From: Candidatus Bathyarchaeum sp. | GTDB taxonomy: Archaea; Thermoproteota; Bathyarchaeia; Bathyarchaeales; Bathyarchaeaceae | Length of the DNA: 10,105 bases | Assembly: GCA_004376385.1 (NCBI GenBank) | Contig: SOJY01000168.1 | Location: forward strand, 1 to 10,105 | Direction of reading: 5' to 3' | In this document: positions 6,571 to 10,105 of the stretch, in pieces | Layout of the letters: each line of letters starts with the position of its first letter | Numbering within the stretch: position 1 is the stretch's first letter | Notes under the pieces: model-generated | Databases searched by the model: none | Seen by the model: the letters and a program-made list of their open reading frames with translations, nothing else | What the model was told of the DNA's origin: nothing | Position numbers and translations under genes: made by a program

Positions 6571-6575
6571 GAGGT
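6571..6575 (+). promoter_or_regulatory. ribosome binding site GAGGT deciding the alba start
   Basis: GAGGT lies eight bases before the TTG at 6584 and supports it as the start. The ATG at 6577 is out of frame and meets a stop after four codons. Confidence 0.6.
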
Positions 6576-6583
6576 AATGAGCT

Positions 6584-6925
6584 TTGGCTAATAATGGAGC
6601 AAAACCTGAAGAGGCGATAACCAAAACAGATAACGTTGTCTTTATCGGCAAAAAACCTGTAATGAACTATGTGACTGCTTGTATAACCTTTTTCAACAGC
6701 GGCGAAAAGCAGGTTGTTGTTAAGGCAAGGGGGCGGGCAATCAGCAGAGCAGTGGATACTGTAGAGTTGCTTCGTCGCGCCTTTGTTAAAAACTTGGAAA
6801 TAAACCACATCGAAATAAGCACTGAAGAACTGTTTAGAGCTGAAGGCGGTCAAAAATCGAATGTTTCAACAATCGAAATAGCCGTCGCTAAAGCCAAGCC
6901 CAAGCAACCTCAAGAAGAAAATTAG
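6584..6925 (+). CDS. albA: Alba chromatin / nucleic-acid-binding protein
   Basis: This 113-residue protein is a close match to Alba, the small dimeric archaeal protein that coats DNA and also binds RNA. The family core is nearly complete: NVVFIGKKPVMNYVTA (17-32) with the DNA-contacting Lys pair at 23-24, KARGRAISRAVD (47-58) and NVSTIEIAVAK (93-103). It has a longer N-terminal arm (about 15 residues) and a charged tail, KPKQPQEEN. In Sulfolobus the equivalent lysine is reversibly acetylated, which weakens DNA binding; whether that happens here is unknown. The start is TTG with a GAGGT site eight bases upstream. It is transcribed divergently from porGDAB and shares the intergenic regulatory region. 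Confidence 0.95.
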   Translation: MANNGAKPEEAITKTDNVVFIGKKPVMNYVTACITFFNSGEKQVVVKARGRAISRAVDTVELLRRAFVKNLEINHIEISTEELFRAEGGQKSNVSTIEIAVAKAKPKQPQEEN

Positions 6926-6947
6926 ATTCTCCACTTTATCTATCTGC

Positions 6948-6974
6948 TTACTTTTCTGCGTATTTTTTATTTTC
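6948..6974 (+). terminator. T-rich terminator after alba
   Basis: Within 50 bases of the alba stop come ttacttttc and then tattttttatttt. Clustered T tracts of this sort end transcription in archaea without needing a hairpin. No strong stem precedes them. Confidence 0.45.
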
Positions 6975-7010
6975 GGCTATTGCGAGAATTTGTTTCTGGG
7001 GTCTCAGATA

Positions 7011-7020
7011 TCTATAAAAG
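7011..7020 (+). promoter_or_regulatory. TATA box of the class III aminotransferase gene
   Basis: The element tctataaaag is a near-ideal archaeal TATA box. The predicted transcription start is near 7040, about 15 bases before the TTG at 7056. The short leader contains GGTG (7045-7048) as a weak ribosome site. Confidence 0.6.
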
Positions 7021-7055
7021 TACTGCGATTTAATGGGTTGTTGTTGGTGCGATAA

Positions 7056-8399
7056 TTGCCTGATTATCCTAAGCTGATTGTTCGTCCCCCTGGTCCGAAT
7101 GCCAGAGAACTCGTTAAGAGAGACTCGGCTACGATTTCCCCATCGTACACTCGCTATTATCCGCTTGTGATAGATTCTGGACGTGACTGTATCGTGAAGG
7201 ATGTAGATGGAAACGAATACATCGACTTTAACTCTGGGTTGGCGTGCCTAAACGTGGGGCACAAGCACCCCAAGGTTGTCAAGGCAATAAAGGGTCAATG
7301 TGACAAGTTTCTTCATTACTCTAACACCGACTTTTATTATCAGCAAACCGTGGATCTGGCTGAAAAACTGTTTGAAATAACTCCTGGCACTTTCCAGAAG
7401 AGAATACACTTTGGAAACAGCGGAGCAGAAGCTGTGGAGACGGCGATCAAACTTTCCAAGTGGCACACTCGTAAACACCAATTTATCGCCTTTATCGGCG
7501 CCTTTCATGGCAGAACATGTGGCGCCACATCTCTTACCGCCAGCAAACCAACCCAAAAAAGACACTACTTTCCACTGCTTCCGGGAATAACCCATGTGCC
7601 CTACCCGTATTGTTACCGCTGCCCCTTCAGCTTGTCCTATCCCGAATGCGACTATAGATGCGTAGATTTCATAGATGAACAGGTTCTGCAAAAATATGTG
7701 CCTCCCGAGGAGGTTGCAGGCTTCGTTTTTGAGCCTATCCAAGGCGAAGGCGGATACGTGGTTCCCCCTCCCGAATACTTCCAGCGGCTAAAGAAGCTGG
7801 CTGACAAGTACGGATTACTGTTGATCGCTGATGAGGTTCAATCTGGCATGGGAAGAACTGGGCGATGGTTCGCCATTGAGCATTGGAAGACCGAGCCTGA
7901 CATTATTTGTGCAGCCAAAGCCCTGGCTTCAGGGTTGCCCTTAAGCGCAACTGTGGCTCGAGCCCGGCTGATGGATTGGGAGGCTGGTTCTCACGCCAGT
8001 ACCTTCGGAGGAAATCCGTTAGCCTGTGCGGCGGCTTTGACTGTGATTGACGTGATCAAGGAGGATAAGCTTCTTGAGAACGCTGAAAAACAGGGTAACT
8101 ATATCATGAAGTGGTTGCAGGACGTTAAGGAAGAACGGGAAATTGTGGGCGACGTTCGAGGTAAGGGGTTAATGATTGGGGTTGAGTTTGTGGAGGATAA
8201 GGCGACCAAGAAGGCGGGGGCGGATCAGGCTAGAGAAGTGATGATCCGTTGCTGGAGACGCGGAGTAGCAATCGTAACCTGTGGCGTTTCCACCCTCAGG
8301 TTGGTTCCGCCGTTGACCATCACCCGAGAACTGGTAGACTCTAGCCTAGAAATAATCGGGGACGTTATCAAAGAAGTTAACGAAGAGTCCTCTTCCTGA
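7056..8399 (+). CDS. PLP-dependent class III aminotransferase (or related amino acid racemase)
   Basis: This 447-residue fold-type I enzyme belongs to the 4-aminobutyrate/ornithine aminotransferase family. Seen motifs are NSGAEA (121-126, phosphate binding), FHGRT (150-154), EPIQGEGG (226-233), LLIADEV (255-261, with Asp259 to the PLP ring nitrogen), Lys288 in AAKALASG (Schiff-base lysine) and STFGGNP (315-321). The N-terminal YPKLIVRPPGPNARELV is typical of an archaeal subgroup that includes Pyrococcus ornithine aminotransferases and broad-specificity amino acid racemases, so transamination and racemisation are both possible. An inserted Cys cluster, C186-x2-C189-x8-C198-x3-C202, follows VPYPY and may bind a metal or form disulfides. 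The start is TTG at 7056 with GGTG seven bases upstream. No biosynthetic partner gene is adjacent, so the substrate cannot be named. Confidence 0.88.
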   Translation: MPDYPKLIVRPPGPNARELVKRDSATISPSYTRYYPLVIDSGRDCIVKDVDGNEYIDFNSGLACLNVGHKHPKVVKAIKGQCDKFLHYSNTDFYYQQTVDLAEKLFEITPGTFQKRIHFGNSGAEAVETAIKLSKWHTRKHQFIAFIGAFHGRTCGATSLTASKPTQKRHYFPLLPGITHVPYPYCYRCPFSLSYPECDYRCVDFIDEQVLQKYVPPEEVAGFVFEPIQGEGGYVVPPPEYFQRLKKLADKYGLLLIADEVQSGMGRTGRWFAIEHWKTEPDIICAAKALASGLPLSATVARARLMDWEAGSHASTFGGNPLACAAALTVIDVIKEDKLLENAEKQGNYIMKWLQDVKEEREIVGDVRGKGLMIGVEFVEDKATKKAGADQAREVMIRCWRRGVAIVTCGVSTLRLVPPLTITRELVDSSLEIIGDVIKEVNEESSS

Positions 8400-8402
8400 A
8401 AC

Positions 8403-9218
8403 TTATTTTTCTGGTTCTTTTAGAACATCTATGACTGTAGAGTAACGCGAAGAGAGTTCCATCTGGTCTTCGTATCCCTTCTTTGCGTAAACGTTTTTCA
8501 TTTTTATTCGAGTCCCCACCTTCAAGTCTTTCACAGCTTCTGCCATTTTTCTCCAAGCTGACACTTTGAGTTTTCCTGTGGAATCGCTCAACTGGAAAGA
8601 AGCAACTGCAACTTTTTCGTTTCGTGATGTGACAACCTCCCTCACATCAGGGGTTGTTGCGATGGTTCCTTCAACTGTTATCGGACCGCCAGTTCCCTTT
8701 ATGTCAGCCAGTTTTTTTGATGGTTCCATGAGAATTTTGATGTTTCCTCGGTTTCCCAAATTTAGTTCCAGATTTCCATCAAATCCCTCACGCACGTATC
8801 CGTGTGAAATTCTGATGGTTTGTTCCCGTTGAATCTTTCCGCTCTCAACCAATTCTACTTTGTCGTCCCACAGAACCACCCTCAAAGTTCCGCTCTTATC
8901 CACAACTAGAAGGCTAGCAAGTTTCCCTTCTGTCCAGTCTCTGCGAGTGAATGTTTTGGGGGGATAAACGGCGGCGACCTGTCCATCCACTGTCACATCA
9001 TTCAATCCGGAAACAAGGTCCTGAATCTGAATTTTGAGCCGAAGAGGCTTCTTGACGATTTCCACCCCCAGCTCCGAAGCGGCAATCCGCGCCGCGGTTT
9101 CATCGGTTAGAAAATCGCCTGCATCGCTTTTTTTCTTTTCAATCATTTCTAGAATTTCTTTGCGCTTAATGTCAGAACGAGACGACAGGATTCGCTTAAT
9201 GATTTCCTCTAAATCCAT
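8403..9218 (-). CDS. RPA-like single-stranded DNA-binding protein (two OB folds)
   Basis: This 271-residue protein resembles archaeal replication protein A. The N-terminal helical domain (1-57, MDLEEIIKRI and EILEMIEKKK, charged and coiled) matches the lead domain of many archaeal RPA subunits. OB fold 1 spans about 60-165, with the strand GTLRVVLWDD (110-119). OB fold 2 spans about 177-265, with the matching strand GKLKVSAWRK (215-224). The repeated x-L-[RK]-V-x-x-W strand is the RPA signature. No zinc finger is present. Such proteins coat single-stranded DNA in replication and repair. The ATG at 9218 has no good ribosome site, and stops in the same frame lie just upstream. It converges on the aminotransferase with three bases between the stops, and its leader contains two inverted repeats. 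The SWIM gene lies upstream on the same strand. Confidence 0.82.
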   Translation of the reverse strand: MDLEEIIKRILSSRSDIKRKEILEMIEKKKSDAGDFLTDETAARIAASELGVEIVKKPLRLKIQIQDLVSGLNDVTVDGQVAAVYPPKTFTRRDWTEGKLASLLVVDKSGTLRVVLWDDKVELVESGKIQREQTIRISHGYVREGFDGNLELNLGNRGNIKILMEPSKKLADIKGTGGPITVEGTIATTPDVREVVTSRNEKVAVASFQLSDSTGKLKVSAWRKMAEAVKDLKVGTRIKMKNVYAKKGYEDQMELSSRYSTVIDVLKEPEK

Positions 9219-9242
9219 ATTGCTTCACTAGATCAATTTGTT

Positions 9243-9268
9243 CAAGTTCCTCTTGGACGTTGAACTTG
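9243..9268. repeat. inverted repeat CAAGTTC / GAACTTG upstream of the RPA-like gene
   Basis: Perfect seven-base arms (9243-9249 and 9262-9268) flank a 12-base spacer, about 25 bases before the RPA-like ATG on the minus strand. In RNA it would form a stem close to the start codon; in DNA it could be an operator. Confidence 0.35.
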
Positions 9269-9307
9269 TAATGTTGCTTTTTCTTTTGTCCATATGCTTA
9301 GGCAATG

Positions 9308-9330
9308 GACCACCTGCTTTCTGGGTGGTC
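9308..9330. repeat. hairpin GACCACC / GGTGGTC upstream of the RPA-like gene
   Basis: Perfect seven-bp GC-rich arms flank a nine-base loop, within 178 bases that have no well-supported gene (9219-9396). A direct repeat atatgct occurs on both sides (9292-9298 and 9332-9338). No T tract follows closely on either strand, so a leader structure or protein site is more likely than a terminator. The rest of the interval holds a T tract near 9375, an AT-rich element agattaaatc (minus strand, 9359-9368) that could be the RPA promoter, and the inverted repeat at 9243-9268. Confidence 0.4.
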
Positions 9331-9374
9331 TATATGCTCTGCTGTTTTAACTGTTATTGATTTAATCTTGTTGC

Positions 9375-9396
9375 AAAAAACGAGGACCAAAGAAAA
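9375..9396 (-). terminator. T-tract terminator after the 40-aa membrane protein gene
   Basis: On the minus strand the stop codon is followed at once by TTTTC and, 16 bases later, by TTTTTT (9380-9375). Runs of this sort terminate archaeal transcription. If active, the RPA-like gene needs its own promoter, for which the AT-rich element at 9359-9368 is a candidate. Confidence 0.35.
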
Positions 9397-9519
9397 CTAT
9401 GTCTCTTCGGTGTTTTCCTCTTTACCGTAAACCAAATACAAGAAGCCTAGAACCAAAGCTATGAAAATTAACGCTGTTAAAATAATGAGTATCCACGCGA
9501 AGTATGCATCTGCGCTCAT
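9397..9519 (-). CDS. 40-residue single-pass membrane protein, function unknown
   Basis: This small gene reads ATG to TAG in 41 codons. The protein begins MSADAYFAW, continues as one hydrophobic helix (about residues 7-32, rich in Ile, Leu, Ala and Val) and ends with a charged tail, YGKEENTEET. That is the layout of a bitopic micropeptide with a short N-terminus and an acidic tail. The start has the best ribosome site of this end of the window: AAGGAG at 9528-9533, about eight bases before the ATG. It lies 39 bases after the SWIM gene on the same strand, with a TATA-like cttaaatatc overlapping the SWIM stop, so it may be co-transcribed or have its own promoter. I do not recognise the family. 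Small accessory subunits of transporters or respiratory complexes look similar, but no such partner is in view. Confidence 0.7.
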   Translation of the reverse strand: MSADAYFAWILIILTALIFIALVLGFLYLVYGKEENTEET

Positions 9520-9558
9520 CTAAATCTCTCCTTCGTCTAATATTTGAATGTGAGATAT

Positions 9559-9969
9559 TTAAGCTGTAACCTTTTTCCACTCTTCCATGAGGCACTCGTA
9601 GAGCCTATCCTCTTCCTCAACCTTGTCGTACCGTTCCAGAGCTTCCGCTATTTTCTGAGCAATAAGGTGGTAACAGATGTTTGCTTCTCTGTCCATTACT
9701 CGGAAATAGAAATCGTCGCATGAACAGAAAGCCGCGGCTGGCATAATTTGGTATTCCCTTTCTCTGCCTACGACTATCCAGACAATCCTGCCGCTGGGGC
9801 TAAAAACATATTTTTTTACTCTCTCCTCTTTTATGGCGTCCCATGCTTTAGTAAAGCGTGAACCAAGGGCTTCTGAAAGCTGGGTTAAATGGTTACCCGT
9901 TACTTCCCCATTGGTTTTTGCTTCCTCGCAAACTTGTTCGAGCACCTTGATTTCTTTGGGTATTCTCAT
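9559..9969 (-). CDS. SWIM zinc-finger domain protein
   Basis: This 136-residue protein has a complete SWIM motif, C82-x-C84-x14-C99-x-H101 (CSCDDF, then ICYH), followed by the helix LIAQKIAEALE that normally completes the finger. Residues 1-50 are helical and 51-78 strand-rich (KYVFSPSGRIVWIVVG, EYQIMP), the usual lead into a SWIM finger. SWIM domains bind zinc and mediate DNA or protein contacts. In eukaryotes the SWIM protein Sws1/SWSAP partners Rad51 paralogs in recombination, and archaeal homologues of this size are known. The RPA-like gene lies nearby on the same strand, which fits a recombination or repair role, but no RadA paralog is in the window. The ATG at 9969 overlaps a TGA in another frame as ATGA. 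Confidence 0.8.
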   Translation of the reverse strand: MRIPKEIKVLEQVCEEAKTNGEVTGNHLTQLSEALGSRFTKAWDAIKEERVKKYVFSPSGRIVWIVVGREREYQIMPAAAFCSCDDFYFRVMDREANICYHLIAQKIAEALERYDKVEEEDRLYECLMEEWKKVTA

Positions 9970-10052
9970 GGGCTTTTTATTCCCTTGAACGCGTTATGGA
10001 CTTCTATGGCGAAGCGGTTGTGTTCCAGCAGCGGACTTGACGTTTTGTTGGG

Positions 10053-10105
10053 TTACTCGATTTTTATTTGTTCTCCGCTGGGCTTCTTTTTCTCTTCGAT
10101 TTTGG
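10053..10105 (-). CDS. C-terminal end of an unidentified gene, cut by the window edge
   Basis: The last bases of the window, read on the minus strand, give 17 codons of a charged tail (KIEEKKKPSGEQIKIE) ending in TAA at 10053-10055. Lys/Glu-rich tails are common at archaeal protein ends, and the other two minus frames look less protein-like. The gene body lies outside the window, so the product cannot be named. In the same frame, 28 further sense codons follow the TAA up to a TGA overlapping the SWIM ATG. Confidence 0.4.
   Translation of the reverse strand, partial: KIEEKKKPSGEQIKIE

Noticed and set aside
7248..7742. 164-codon minus-strand open frame opposite the aminotransferase
   Set aside because: It is covered by the conserved motifs of the aminotransferase on the plus strand, and its translation has no recognisable domain.
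8566..9231. Plus-strand open frames opposite the RPA-like gene
   Set aside because: They are antisense to a two-OB-fold protein with matching repeat strands, and show no start signals or domain resemblance.
9291..9338. Possible tRNA or C/D-box RNA around the hairpin at 9308-9330
   Set aside because: No cloverleaf arms, T-loop sequence or paired C and D boxes could be found around the stem.
3170..9353. The ten-base sequence gttttaactg at 3170, 3465 and 9344
   Set aside because: One copy lies inside porB and the others in unrelated spacers. The word is AT-rich, and spacing and context differ, so a shared function is unlikely.

Overview
The window looks archaeal, most likely from the TACK group and possibly a Bathyarchaeia-type lineage. 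The evidence is a Sec61-beta-type translocon subunit, an Alba chromatin protein, a two-OB-fold RPA-like protein, a DUF2070 membrane protein, a SWIM zinc-finger protein and a four-gene pyruvate:ferredoxin oxidoreductase operon. TATA-type promoters, T-rich gene ends and frequent TTG starts fit as well. The lineage assignment is inference from gene content, not from a marker tree.

Layout. Positions 1-520 hold a tiny Sec61-beta gene (+) converging on a divergent Sm-like gene (-), with three bases between the stops. Positions 724-3163 hold two plus-strand genes: a 7-TM DUF2070 protein with a large His/Asp-rich soluble domain, and a ferritin-like four-helix protein, followed by a hairpin/T-tract terminator. 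Positions 3236-6288 are the minus-strand porG-porD-porA-porB operon, tightly packed, read from a promoter near 6358. A 295-base divergent intergenic region with several palindromes separates it from alba (+, 6584-6925). A PLP-dependent class III aminotransferase or racemase follows (+, 7056-8399). It converges, again with a three-base gap, on an RPA-like OB-fold gene (-, 8403-9218). Beyond lie a structured leader region, an overlooked 40-aa single-TM protein with a strong ribosome binding site (-, 9397-9519), a SWIM zinc-finger protein (-, 9559-9969), and the last codons of another minus-strand gene at the window edge.

Function. The core is central metabolism: POR interconverts pyruvate and acetyl-CoA with ferredoxin, and the aminotransferase handles amino acids. 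The rest is information processing and secretion (Sec61-beta, Sm-like, Alba, RPA-like, SWIM). The SWIM and RPA-like genes share strand and neighbourhood, which suggests a DNA recombination or repair context, with the 40-aa membrane protein as an unexplained third member. I see no CRISPR array, insertion sequence, tRNA, rRNA or phage feature. Most of the window is ordinary archaeal housekeeping. The best leads are the small membrane protein, the uncharacterised DUF2070 soluble domain, the divergent Sm-like protein, and two coding-like frames near the right end that lack a start or are interrupted by a stop.
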